DNA of 38,829 nt from NCBI GenBank assembly GCA_003427395.1, contig BFEA01000013.1, positions 5,690,459-5,729,287 of the forward strand, given 5' to 3'. The translations under genes and the position numbers were made by a program. Of the stretch, positions 17,739 to 26,600 are shown piece after piece. This stretch comes from Chara braunii (Eukaryota > Streptophyta > Charophyceae > Charales > Characeae). Under the pieces are notes generated by a model. That model had not been told where the DNA came from. It saw only the letters and a list, made by a program, of their open reading frames with translations, and searched no databases. Positions within the stretch are counted from its first letter, which is position 1, and each line of letters starts with the position of its first letter.

Positions 17739-18223
17739 ATGCAGGTGCTGCACAATCTGTGCCTGGAGGTGGGGGAGAAGAGGCAGTGGGTGGATATGCC
17801 ATCGTTTGAGGTCCCATAGTCGGTTGTGCTCGACCGCTTGTTTGACAAGGTGAAGGTGGACGTCTGGCCCCTGATGGAGAAGCGGTACATTGCTGGTTGC
17901 ACGTTCATCACTGATGGGTGCACAGATCGGAAGTTCAGGCTGGTGATAAACTTCACTGGGGACGGTAAGAGCGGGGCTGTCCTCAAGGTGGTGGTGGACA
18001 TGTCCAAAAAGACCAAGACGGGGTTGCTTTGGTGAGGATATGGGAGCACGTCATCAGAGAGATTGGGGCGACGGTCCCTCCTGCGTCCAACCCTCTACCC
18101 TTCCCACTGCTGGTCAATGACTTGCAGCTCAACAACTTGGATGTCAGCAATGCAGCTTGGAACAGGAAGCCTGTACCACAGCCTGCCTCTGGTCCCAAGC
18201 CGAAACAGGGCTTTGGATGCTAA
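17739..18223 (+). pseudogene. hAT transposase remnant, DUF659-like
   Basis: The plus-strand frame from an ATG at 17739 reads MQVLHNLCLEVGEKRQWVDM, is cut by TAG at 17817-17819, and resumes as VVLDRLFDKVKVDVWPLMEK then GCTFITDGCTDRKFRLVINF and LKVVVDMSKKTKTG. Plant hAT proteins of the DUF659 group have (G)CT(I/L)(I/M)SDGWTDxxxRxLINF followed by FLKSVDASD, part of the RNase H-like transposase fold. Here the Trp of DGWTD is Cys. A frameshift near 18033 leads into IWEHVIREIGATV, the expected continuation. It ends in a Pro/Gln-rich tandem repeat. Non-functional as it stands. Confidence 0.6.
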
Positions 18224-18470
18224 TGGAAGTACCCAATGCAGCAAGCTGCTCCAGCAATACTCCCAGCAGTCCCAGCATCCAAAGTGAGCGGCCAACGGGA
18301 ACAGGTGCAACGGAAGAGGCCTGTTACACAGCCTGTCACTGGTCCCATGCCGAAATGGGGACGGGGCTGCTGATGGAAGTACCCAGTGCAGCATGCCGCT
18401 CCAGCAATCCCAGTACTGCCAGCCGTCCCAGTATCCACAGTTAGCGGCCAGCAGGAACAGGTGCAGCAGC
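18160..18470 (+). repeat. 150-bp tandem duplication, Pro/Gln-rich
   Basis: Two units with CTGTACCACAGCCTG at 18171 and CTGTTACACAGCCTG at 18321 (period 150, i.e. 50 codons). Each carries a stop at the equivalent codon: TAA at 18221-18223 and TGA at 18371-18373. Confidence 0.85.
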
Positions 18471-18679
18471 TGCAGGGGAAGACGAAGAAGGCAAAGGTCA
18501 TTGATGATGATCCCATCAGAAAGGAAGAAACCAGTAGTGAGAGTGGCAAAGAGGGGGTCGTACAGCGGTTGGGCATACAGCACCTCGGCCATCCAGCGGC
18601 TGCCATAGCCGCAGTGGGAGAAGAGGAAGGATGGCACTGTGACTGGGAGGATCGGGAGGAGGACAGCGGTAGGAACTAG
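18386..18679 (+). CDS. Hypothetical 97-residue frame downstream of the hAT remnant
   Basis: Opens MQHAAPAIPVLPAVPV, followed by a Gln-rich stretch (SGQQEQVQQLQGKTKKAKVI), an acidic/Ser segment and an acidic C terminus (DWEDREEDSGRN). It is in the same phase as the DUF659-like tail and may be its C-terminal extension; hAT proteins of this group often have a disordered acidic tail. No recognised domain. The stop is TAG at 18677-18679. Real expression is doubtful. Confidence 0.3.
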   Translation: MQHAAPAIPVLPAVPVSTVSGQQEQVQQLQGKTKKAKVIDDDPIRKEETSSESGKEGVVQRLGIQHLGHPAAAIAAVGEEEGWHCDWEDREEDSGRN

Positions 18680-19018
18680 TGGTACTTACCTGCCGAGTCT
18701 GGAGAGTGTGTGGGAGAGAAGTAGGAAGTGTATAGAGGGTGTCGGGGAGTTGTATGGTGACATCATAGGAAAGCTGCTACATTGTTATTCTATTGATTAT
18801 TGGAGGCGAGAAGTTGGGCTTTATTTGTGAAGAGAGTGTGTTTTAATTTGGTGTGCTCTCGGCTTTGTGATTCTGCTTTTGACTTTGCTCACATATGCTT
18901 GTCTGGCCCTGAGTCTTTTGCAGCTTGGAAATGTTTGGGGTTCCTATTGATTGGTTTCTTGCAATATGCCCTTTGCATGGAAAATGCTGACCACATTGTA
19001 CTTGTTTGACTATGACAG
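18680..19018 (+). other. Intron-like T/TG-rich segment
   Basis: No gene; the second half is T-rich and ends TTTGACTATGACAG, a plausible 3' splice site before the open segment at 19019. Confidence 0.35.
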
Positions 19019-19144
19019 ATCAACCAACTAGAGAAGGAAAGAGATGTGGTGGGGCAGCTCCAGGCTATCAACGGCTTACGATCTATGAGCAGTCCCTCGT
19101 TTGCTGCTGTGAATGCGCTGAGCACCTGTCTCACTGACCCAAAG
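19019..19144 (+). CDS. Candidate internal exon, 42 codons, phase 0-0
   Basis: Bounded by ...GACTATGACAG| and CCAAAG|GTTAGAC, the 126-nt segment is stop-free and translates from INQLEKERDVVGQLQAINGL through SMSSPSFAAVNALSTC to LTDPK. The first part has a coiled-coil heptad pattern. It is flanked on both sides by T/TG-rich intron-like sequence without open frames. I do not recognise the family. It could be an internal exon of a host gene or of the hAT-derived sequence upstream; no adjoining exon is certain. Confidence 0.35.
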
Positions 19145-19629
19145 GTTAGACTCTTTTGGCATTGTTTTTTTGTGGCGAACTTGGAGATGTGTAAAGCCTA
19201 TGGCCCTCTCCCCATCACGACAGAGGTGGAAAACTATGGTTTTGGGGTTTGGTTTTGCTTGTTGGTCAAGAGTCGGTTGGTCGGAGGCAAAGGGTGGAAA
19301 TTTGGAAAACTATGATTCCAGGGTTTGTTTTTGCTTGTGGTACCACTCGTGTGAAGCTTCCCTATTGTAAGGGAATGAGGAATTCGAATGACAATAAACC
19401 AGATTGCATCATTCCATAGAATTCCAGAAAACTTTGAGCCCGAACTGAAAGCAGATTGCAAACCGAGATAACACCAAATAAGCACGAGCAAAACATTGAA
19501 GTCACATGATAATGAAAGCCCTCTCCTTGCCTCCAATCAATGTCAACAATGTAGCTCATCTACGTTGACGTTTGGCGCCCAAAGTACTGACAGACAGCTC
19601 CTACGACCCGGACTCCTATCTACAACCGG
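19145..19629. other. Intron-like and unassigned sequence
   Basis: Contains two imperfect copies (about 19228 and 19302) of a GGAAAACTATGRTT-...-GGTTTGKTTTTGCTTGT segment. Nothing coding is supported. Confidence 0.5.
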
Positions 19630-20033
19630 TGTGACGAGGCAGAGGCAGAGCAGCGACGCTGGGAGAGAGAGGGAGAGTGAGAGCACACACACACTCACTC
19701 AACTCGACGCAGACTTGACACGACTTGACGGACGCAGACACAAAGTGGCAAAAGTCGCAAACTCGCAGTCTTGAATTCCCGAACACAATGTCGGAGCAAT
19801 CTCGCACTGAACACAAGTATTGAGGCTGAAAACTTGGTGACCGTACTGGGTTTGAGTCCATACATAAGTACCGGACTCAAGTACGGTCCTGAGGGCGAAC
19901 ATGAAAATGCCTCAGGGCCAGAACTGAAAATTGAAAGTCTGAGAGTGGGTGCCAGAATGTCGGATGGCGCCAAGTGTCCGAAATCCGGAAGTCCCAAAAG
20001 AAGGAATTTGAGAACGGGCGCCAGAATGCAGAT
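19630..20033 (+). repeat. Direct repeat G, copy 1
   Basis: TGTGACGAGGCAGAGGC...CCAGAATGCAGAT, about 404 bp, closely similar to 21132-21544 in the same orientation. Internal landmarks are the AGAGAGGGAGAGTGAGAGCA block and CAGTCTTGAATTCCCGAACA. It runs into the assembly gap. Confidence 0.9.
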
Positions 20034-20039
20034 GGTGGG

Positions 20040-20559
20040 NNNNNNNNNNNNNNNNNNNNNNNNNNNNNNNNNNNNNNNNNNNNNNNNNNNNNNNNNNNNN
20101 NNNNNNNNNNNNNNNNNNNNNNNNNNNNNNNNNNNNNNNNNNNNNNNNNNNNNNNNNNNNNNNNNNNNNNNNNNNNNNNNNNNNNNNNNNNNNNNNNNNN
20201 NNNNNNNNNNNNNNNNNNNNNNNNNNNNNNNNNNNNNNNNNNNNNNNNNNNNNNNNNNNNNNNNNNNNNNNNNNNNNNNNNNNNNNNNNNNNNNNNNNNN
20301 NNNNNNNNNNNNNNNNNNNNNNNNNNNNNNNNNNNNNNNNNNNNNNNNNNNNNNNNNNNNNNNNNNNNNNNNNNNNNNNNNNNNNNNNNNNNNNNNNNNN
20401 NNNNNNNNNNNNNNNNNNNNNNNNNNNNNNNNNNNNNNNNNNNNNNNNNNNNNNNNNNNNNNNNNNNNNNNNNNNNNNNNNNNNNNNNNNNNNNNNNNNN
20501 NNNNNNNNNNNNNNNNNNNNNNNNNNNNNNNNNNNNNNNNNNNNNNNNNNNNNNNNNNN
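20040..20559. other. Assembly gap (520 N)
   Basis: Unknown sequence. Any reading frame drawn across it is meaningless. Confidence 0.99.
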
Positions 20560-20650
20560 GGGGGAGGGGAGTAAAGCGCTGGGCGGGGAAAGTAGCGCGC
20601 AAGGGTGAGAAAGTGGTACGCGGGGAAAAGCAGAGTGCGCAGGGGGGAAA

Positions 20651-20691
20651 GATGATGATGATGACGATGATGAGGATGATGATGATGATGA
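20651..20691. repeat. (GAT)n triplet repeat
   Basis: Imperfect GATGATGATG units. Confidence 0.92.
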
Positions 20692-20730
20692 CCGTGAATA
20701 TGGTGGGGGGGGAGCGGAAGAGAATCGAAT

Positions 20731-20778
20731 CGAAATCTATTCGATTTCCATTTCGGAATCGAAATAGACTTGATTTCG
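20731..20778. repeat. Long imperfect hairpin
   Basis: CGAAATCTATTCGATTTC pairs with GGAATCGAAATAGA-CTTGATTTCG across a short loop, with a small bulge. Confidence 0.75.
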
Positions 20779-21131
20779 ATTTCGAGAATTTTGATTTCAA
20801 AGAACGACGGGAGGGAAGACGATGAGAACGACGATGGAGAAACGACGAAAAAGGAAAGAGAAGAAAAAGAAACGAGAAAAAAAGAAAGAGAAAAAGAAAA
20901 CGAAATAATAATAATAATAACGTACCTGCATCTTGTCGTCGGCGATTCAGGGTCGTTGATGACGTGGCAGCAACGACGATGACGTGGCCATGTTGACGGT
21001 GGAGATGGTGGCGACGGGAATGATGTGGCAATGTCGATGACGAAGATTATGATGACGATGATGGCATCGTTGAAGCTGCTCCGCGTCGACCAGGGCACGC
21101 GGGAGGGCGATTGACGCCGCTCCAATACCAG

Positions 21132-21544
21132 TGTGGCGAGGCAGAGGCAGAGAGAGAGACTGGGAGAGAGAGGGAGAGTGAGAGCACACACGCACACTCG
21201 CTCAACTCGGCGCAGACTCCACACGGTTCGACGGACGCAGACACAAAGTGGCGAAAGTCGCGAAGTCGCGAAGTCGCAGTCTTGAATTCCCGAACACTGT
21301 CGGACCAATGTCTCACTGAACACAAGCACTGAGGCTGAAAACTTGGTGCCCGTACCGGGCTTGAGTCCGTACATAAATACCGGACTCGAGAGTACGGTCC
21401 TGAGGGTGAAAGTGAAAATGCCTCAGCGCCGGAACTGAAAATTGGAAGTCTTAGAGTGGGCGTCAGAATCTCGGATGGCGCCAAGTGTCCGAAATCCGAA
21501 AGTCCCAAAAGAAGGAATTTGAGAATGGGCGCCAGAATGCAGAT
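21132..21544 (+). repeat. Direct repeat G, copy 2
   Basis: TGTGGCGAGGCAGAGGC...CCAGAATGCAGAT, about 413 bp; one internal GCGAAGTC unit is duplicated relative to copy 1. Confidence 0.9.
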
Positions 21545-21789
21545 AGCGCCAACTGTCTGGAATCAGAAAAGCAAAAACGAAGTAAAATAAAACAAGAAAA
21601 TTGTAAAAACAAAAAAAAAAGAATAAATACAGCAAGCTGGCGGGTGGTAACCCGCAGACCAGGGATCGAGCCTTGGCGGAGTCCGTAACAACCGGTCTAC
21701 AATGAAGAGCGTCAGCTTGATGCACGCTTGAAGGTCTGCTTCTCCTTCACCAAGTGTGTGCCTTGTCACTCCGCTCTCCTCCCTCACTG
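21545..21789. other. A-rich segment and unassigned sequence before element C
   Basis: An A-rich stretch (21580-21625) is followed by GGCGGGTGGTAACCCGC and GGGATCGAGCC, which look faintly like A/B-box or T-arm sequence. No cloverleaf can be drawn. Confidence 0.4.
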
Positions 21790-22510
21790 AGGCGACAGGC
21801 AGTTCAGGAGACAGTCTTTGGACATTCGGCAGCAGCACTCTTGGGAGCGCTGCAGTAGTAGTAGAGTACGATAGGAGTAGTCTTCAGCGCTGAGCGCTGC
21901 TAGGACCTTAGAGTAGCGTGGAGAGGGAGGAGAGTGGGTGAGGCCACAGAGACTTACCTGGGAGCTTACCTGTGACACCATCGCTCCAGCTTCGTCTTAA
22001 ATGTACCCGCAACAAGGTGCCACCTTTCACAGGTTAGTACCTGGCACTGAGAGAGAGAGAGAGTTCTTCTTCTTCTTCCTCCTCCAGTCCACCATCTCTC
22101 CCTCACCCTCTCGCTACCTGACTTCTCGCTATCTGACAGACTACGAGGGAGAAAGAGAGATTTGTGAATTCGAGATTTGATGACATTTGGATTCCAACTC
22201 GACATTGGGACAGCAACATTGGATGGGCGGATTCTATATCGAAGACTTGGTGTTGATGACGTCCCATCCTTCCCTTCCTCTTCATCTGATCCCCCTCCTC
22301 TTCATCTGTGTATGACCTGAGCCTGGCGCATTCCTCCTGTGTGTAGCGCCAGGCCCCTTCACACCTTGCGATGATGATGATGTATGATTGGTCTGCATTG
22401 CGACATTGATTGGTCTGATCATTGGTATTTTAGCCTTCCGCTGCGCTATCCTGTACTATGTGAGAGAGGTCGGTTCTTGTTCTGGTCTGCACCATTACGG
22501 TATGCGACGG
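21790..22510 (+). repeat. LTR fragment of element C
   Basis: Homologous in order to the B LTR: GCTGCAGTAGTAGTAG, CCAGCTTCGTCTT, CACAG|GTTAGTAC, GAGA microsatellite plus GTTCTTCTTCTTCTTCC, TGACATTTGGATTC, GATGATGATGATGTATG, GACATTGATTGG and CTGTACTATGTGAG. The U3 with the TATA box is missing and the 3' part after about 22510 does not match B. Confidence 0.85.
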
Positions 22511-22511
22511 T

Positions 22512-22523
22512 TTCGTATCGGAG
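22512..22523 (+). other. Possible primer-binding site of element C
   Basis: TCGTATCGGAGC differs at two positions from TGGTATCAGAGC. The preceding sequence does not end in the usual CA, so this is tentative. Confidence 0.3.
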
Positions 22524-22571
22524 CGGACCTCTCAATCAGAGGATCTGACCAATCAAGGAGCCGGATGGCCA

Positions 22572-22876
22572 GATGGATGGATGAGCTTCGTCATATCCCG
22601 GCAAAAACAAATTTCTGCGCAACAAATCTCCGGAAATTCGGGTATTAGCATTTTGTTTTTTTTTCACTCTGGGCATATTAGGTGAACTAGGGAGGTTGTC
22701 ATATTCTCGGAAACTGGATGGATGGATGGATGGATGGATGGATGGGCTTCGTCAAATCCCTGCAAAAAAGAATTTACACGCAACAAATCTCCGGAAATTC
22801 GGGTATAGCATTTCGNTTTTTTTTTCACTCTGGGCATATTAGGTGAACTAGGGAGGTTGTCATATTCTCGNAAACT
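22572..22876. repeat. 161-bp duplication with GGAT microsatellite and two single N
   Basis: GCTTCGTCA...GGAAATTCGGG...TCATATTCTCG occurs twice, 161 bases apart, with (GGAT)n at the junction. The second copy carries N at 22816 and 22871. Probably an unmerged assembly overlap or a locally misassembled microsatellite. Confidence 0.8.
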
Positions 22877-23114
22877 GGATCTATTCTTCTCTGAAAGTGG
22901 AACCTCCATTCTATTTCGTGCCAAAAAAAATTCAAGATCCGATTTTTTTGAAAGCGAAATTTTGCGAAGCCTTGCCTATATCTCACTCATGGCACTCCTC
23001 CGTAAAGGCCTCACTGATAGCCAATCGACAGATATTAAAAAAAACAAAACTAAAAAAAGAAACCGGGGGGGGATCCTCTTCTTTTATTTTTTCTAATTCT
23101 GTTCTGTTGATTAG
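22877..23114 (+). other. Leader of element C with pyrimidine-rich end
   Basis: Non-coding; ends in CTGTTCTGTTGATTAG, a splice-acceptor-like sequence equivalent to the one in element B. Confidence 0.4.
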
Positions 23115-23193
23115 GACCGGGAATGGAAAGTACAGTTTGATTACCTTCCTGCTTTTCCCTCCCACCCAGCCCTTTGCCTGCGTTCCCGGTTTG
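23115..23193 (+). other. Predicted leader exon of element C
   Basis: A 79-nt segment between TTGATTAG| and |GTAAGT, directly before the CACGTCAGC array. Counterpart of 8742-8851 in element B. Splicing is inferred. Confidence 0.35.
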
Positions 23194-23200
23194 GTAAGTC

Positions 23201-23340
23201 CCACGTCAGCAGCAGTGCCACGTCAGTAGCAGCACCACGTCAGCAGTGCCACGACAGCAGCAGTGCCACGTCAACAGTGCCACAACAGCAGCAGTGTCAC
23301 GTCAGCAGTACCGCGGCAGCAGTGACACGTCAGCAGTGCC
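23201..23340. repeat. CACGTCAGC minisatellite before gag C
   Basis: CACGTCAGC at 23202, 23236, 23298 and 23326, CACGTCAGT at 23219 and a CACGTCAAC variant near 23265, interleaved with CAGCAGTGC and degenerate units. It ends about 10 bases before the gag ATG. Confidence 0.9.
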
Positions 23341-23348
23341 CCGCCACC

Positions 23349-24711
23349 ATGGCGGTTTTAGTTTTGGGCATGCCAGGCCAACTGGCCAGCGAGTCCATTG
23401 CCGAGTTCCGACAGTGGATCCAAAATGAGCTCGCACAGATCGAGGCTGAGGAACAGCGCCAGGTGGCATCCGAGGCTGCCCGCCCACAGGCTGAAGCGGA
23501 GGCAGCGACTGAAAAGCAGCGGCTTCAGGCCGCAGCTGACGCAGATGCCCAGGCCTGCCGCAGGCAGGCCCAAGATCTGCCGCAGCGGCACGAAGCCACC
23601 AGCATCGACAGGCTCAAGTTCTGGCACTTCGAACCATCCGAGGGCCAACCAGGAACTGGAGAATCTTTGACAGGCAGTGCGGAGCCACAAGGACCTGCAC
23701 GGAATGCCACACGGGCACTTCATATCCGTGTACAGGACTTGGAGCAAGCAGCACCAAGACCAGATGTTGGCGAACCCAGCAATGCAGCCTCAACCCGCCA
23801 GTTGGAGCAACGACTCGACCATGTACTCGCGATGCTCGGCGACATCAGCTCTTCCGCCGCACCAGCCTCCATCAGCGTGCAGCTTGACACCTTGAAGAAC
23901 GAAGTTCAGAAACTACACCAGCCGCCCGACAATGATGGCAGCACCAGTGCATCGCGGCAGTACAAGATGTTGATGTTTCGGATCGAAAAGTTTGATGACC
24001 ATACGCGGTCCCCTGGTGGCATGGCTTTACGACGGAACTTTGGATTCATTGGGTCCCCGACCGCTTGTACATCTCGACGCTATTCCTCAACGCCAAGGGC
24101 GGATGCCAGATTTGGCTTAGCCACATGGCAACCATCCACGGCGTTGAGGTCGCAGACCTGCACCAAAAGATCTTTTGGGAAGATCTGACAAAGGAATGGA
24201 AGAAGCGGTTCATTGTTGACGACGCCCGACGCTCGCTATCAATCGCGTCTTCGCTACGCCTCGAGGCAACACACCGACACAGGACTGTCTCACGAAATGG
24301 CAAAAGATCATGGCAACACCTGTTCTCGACTTGCCATTTTCACATTTGTGCCGGGAGTTCTACAACCAGTCGTGTGTCGCCTTGAGCCTCGCACTCGGCG
24401 ATCCCGAACAATACACGACCTTCTCCGAAATTATCGACAAGGCTCGTAAGATCATCAAGACCAACCGGTCTGCTGCACACGAGAAATCCGCATGGCAGCC
24501 AGCCTATGTGGAGAAAGGAAAATTTGGTCCACGTCCGCAGCCCGTCGCTGCAGTCCAACCGGACAACCTTGTGGAAGACCCGACAGTCACCGCAGCATCA
24601 CGTGAGGGAGATCAGGTGGCCGCCGTCCAGCCGCGAAGCAACAACAACACCCGTGGAAAAGGGAAGGTGAAAACCTCATCGCCGGCCGGAAACGGACAGC
24701 CAGTACCATGA
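23349..24711 (+). pseudogene. Gag of element C (two frameshifts)
   Basis: The ATG at 23349 sits in GCCACCATGG, a strong Kozak-type context. The protein starts MAVLVLGMPGQLASES, then a Glu/Ala/Gln-rich coiled coil (ELAQIEAEEQRQVASEAARP), then a predicted helical region (LEQRLDHVLAMLGDIS). A frameshift near 24010 moves to the gag core (LYISTLFLNAKGGCQIWLSH, EDLTKEWKKRF), and a second near 24240 leads to FSHLCREFYNQSCVALSLAL and IIDKARKIIKTNRSA. A TGA at 24709-24711 ends the frame. The layout matches gag of element B: coiled coil, gag core, basic tail. Each frameshift is consistent with a small indel. Confidence 0.82.
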
Positions 24712-25958
24712 GTCAAGTTTAGCTTGACCGAGGCTGAATACAAGTGGCGCTCCTGGTATGGCTGCTGCTATTGGTGCAACAGCACCAAGCACAAGACCTC
24801 CCAATGCCAAGATGAAGGCAAGGAGGATGTTCGACCTCGAGCTCGGGAAACTGAGCCGTGGGGAGGTGAGGCGATTCCACCTCTCACTGCGCCAGATTCG
24901 GCCGCCTTGCTAGCGGCCTCCTACACATCTGGGGAAAATGCGGATGTCGCAAGTCCTCTGTTCACTTACGAGGATTACGCTGTCCACTTGGTCCCACCGT
25001 TGGACCAGCCACTCCACGTGCAATACTCCATCGCATGCACGGTTTCATCACCATCGGCAACCGATTCGGCAGCTTCGCCGCCAACTTTCGTCGGGGATTC
25101 GACGTCATGGTCAAGCCTTGAGAAACTCGACCCGTTGACGTTTGTGGACTTCCAATGGATGCCCCTTCCCCCGACCGGTCGATTGCTGAAACCGCATTGC
25201 AACGCGCTCATGGCACAATTGCTGGATTACTTGCACACTACAGTACCAGCTCCGTTGACTGACGCCGGAGTAGAGGTTGTTGACCCTCATGACTACCTTG
25301 CGAAGATCGACCGCGAGTTCAAGACACAACGGTACGACAACAACGACGCGTCATTGCTGTACATACGCATTCAGATCGGAGAAGCGACCTGCAGCGCTTT
25401 GATCGATTGCGGAGCTACCCGCAACTATATGAGCCAAGATTTTCTGGTACGCGCTGGCCTGGGGCCACGTGTTCAGAGGAAGTCGCAGCCCATGCAAGTC
25501 ACGTTGGCCGATGGTCACACGCACAAGTCAATCGACCGGTGCATTGATTCCCCCCCCGTCTACTTCGCCCCGTATGCAAATGAGGCTGTGTCCTTCGACA
25601 TTTTGGACACCAAGTTCGACATGATTTTGGGCATGTCGTGGCTGCAAAGCGAGGATCACCCGGTGAACTTCTACCACAGCATTGTTCACATTCGTGATCG
25701 GAATGGAGTACTATTCCCGTACACGGTGCCTCCACCTCACCCTTCGATTAGCTGTCACGTGGTGTCCACCGCAAGCATTCGAGCTTCCATCGCCTGGAAC
25801 GACGTCGAGGAGATGGGTGTGTTTTCTCCACGCCCTCCCTCCCCATGATATCCCGACGGACGCATCGACGAACGCATAGATGGACCCATCGATGGACGCA
25901 TCGACGGACCCACGCATCACCAGGCTTCTAGACGCCTACTATGATGTTTTCGAAGCCC
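24712..25958 (+). pseudogene. Zinc knuckle and protease of element C (3' truncated)
   Basis: In the same frame as the end of gag, after the single TGA: LTEAEYKWRSWYG, then CYWCNSTKHKTSQC, an exact C-X2-C-X4-H-X4-C knuckle. A linker follows (FTYEDYAVHLVP; LDPLTFVDFQWMPLPPTGR), then the protease LYIRIQIGEATCSALIDCGA with TRNYMS. The active site reads Asp-Cys-Gly instead of Asp-Ser/Thr-Gly. FDMILGMSWLQSEDHPVNFY is the retropepsin core that follows the active site. The main frame ends with a TGA at 25846-25848, and readable homology continues to DVFEAP near 25958, where D begins. RT, RNase H and integrase are absent. Confidence 0.83.
25852..25920. repeat. Degenerate 12-bp repeat in the pol linker of element C
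   Basis: GACGCATCGACG-like units, about five, encoding Asp-Ala-Ser-Thr-like tetrads (with stops in this copy). Confidence 0.75.
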
Positions 25959-26190
25959 CAGGGTAACCAGCGTTCGGGACAGGCCGAACGCCCGAACGTA
26001 CGGGACCCCTTGAGGATGCGTTCGACCGTTCGGGCCGAACGTGGACCCAAAAAAAAAAAACAATTCAAAAAAATCTGGAAAAACGATATGTTGTGAAGAA
26101 AAATAAAATAAACAACATTTGCCTGAGCATTACATCCAAATTACTTATCAAATTTGAAATAAGAATAACGTACAGAAAATAAAACTAATA

Positions 26191-26198
26191 ATAAAAAT
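26191..26198. other. 8-bp TSD of element E, left copy
   Basis: ATAAAAAT, identical to 28325-28332. AT-rich, so a chance match is possible, but it abuts matching inverted termini. Confidence 0.65.
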
Positions 26199-26252
26199 CA
26201 TGGTTGCCCCGGACCCGGACATCCAGACACCAGACACCGGGCGCGGACCCGT

Positions 26253-26270
26253 GTCTGGATTAATCCAGAC
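26253..26270. repeat. 18-bp perfect palindrome in the subterminal region of E
   Basis: GTCTGGATTAATCCAGAC. Confidence 0.93.
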
Positions 26271-26439
26271 GTCCGGTAAACCGGACATCAATCCAGACAA
26301 CCGGACATACGAACCCGGACGGTTCGGTTATGAAAGAACAGGTCCGGATGTCCGGACGAAAACGCGACGATAGAAGCAGGCCCAGCCCCGGGAGAACAGG
26401 CTTGGACTGTGGAGGCTGAGTCCTGCCCCGTCCACTCTC

Positions 26440-26600
26440 CCTCATCACCGTCCCCCCCTCTGCCATCCCGGCCCCCCCCACCTACCCCGTTGCCGCCCCC
26501 TCCCATAAGCCCGCAGCCTCCCCTCCCCCTGTCGCCCCCTCCCATAACCCCGCAGCCTCCCCTCCCGAGCCAGATCGGTTCCCCCACCTCTAACAGCCCC
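26440..26600. repeat. C-rich tandem repeat
   Basis: Two to three units of about 36 bp containing GCCCCCTCCCATAA and CCCGCAGCCTCCCCTCCC. Translates as Pro-rich sequence in one frame; no evidence of a gene. Confidence 0.8.

Larger units (their letters stand above)
20560..21131. other. Spacer between the G repeats
   Basis: G-rich start, a GAT triplet repeat, a long imperfect hairpin, an A/GA-rich stretch and (AAT)n near 20905-20920. No coding sequence supported. Confidence 0.6.
21790..25958 (+). mobile_element. Gypsy element C, related to B, truncated
   Basis: An LTR fragment homologous to the B LTR, a possible PBS, a leader with the same splice-like signals and CACGTCAGC array as B, then gag, zinc knuckle and protease in order. 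Coding sequence stops just before the RT where hAT-like element D begins. No 3' LTR is present in the window. Confidence 0.85.

Noticed and set aside
19695-21374. Long minus-strand frames spanning 20040-20559
   Set aside because: They are open only because they cross 520 N bases; no real sequence supports them.
19630-21544. Calling the G repeats LTRs of a retrotransposon
   Set aside because: Starts TGTG but no convincing CA end, PBS, polypurine tract or TSD; the gap hides most of the interior. Kept as direct repeats.
21638-21685. SINE/tRNA-like A and B boxes (GGCGGGTGGTAAC, GGGATCGAGCC)
   Set aside because: Spacing is too short, no cloverleaf can be drawn, and no flanking TSD or tail was found.
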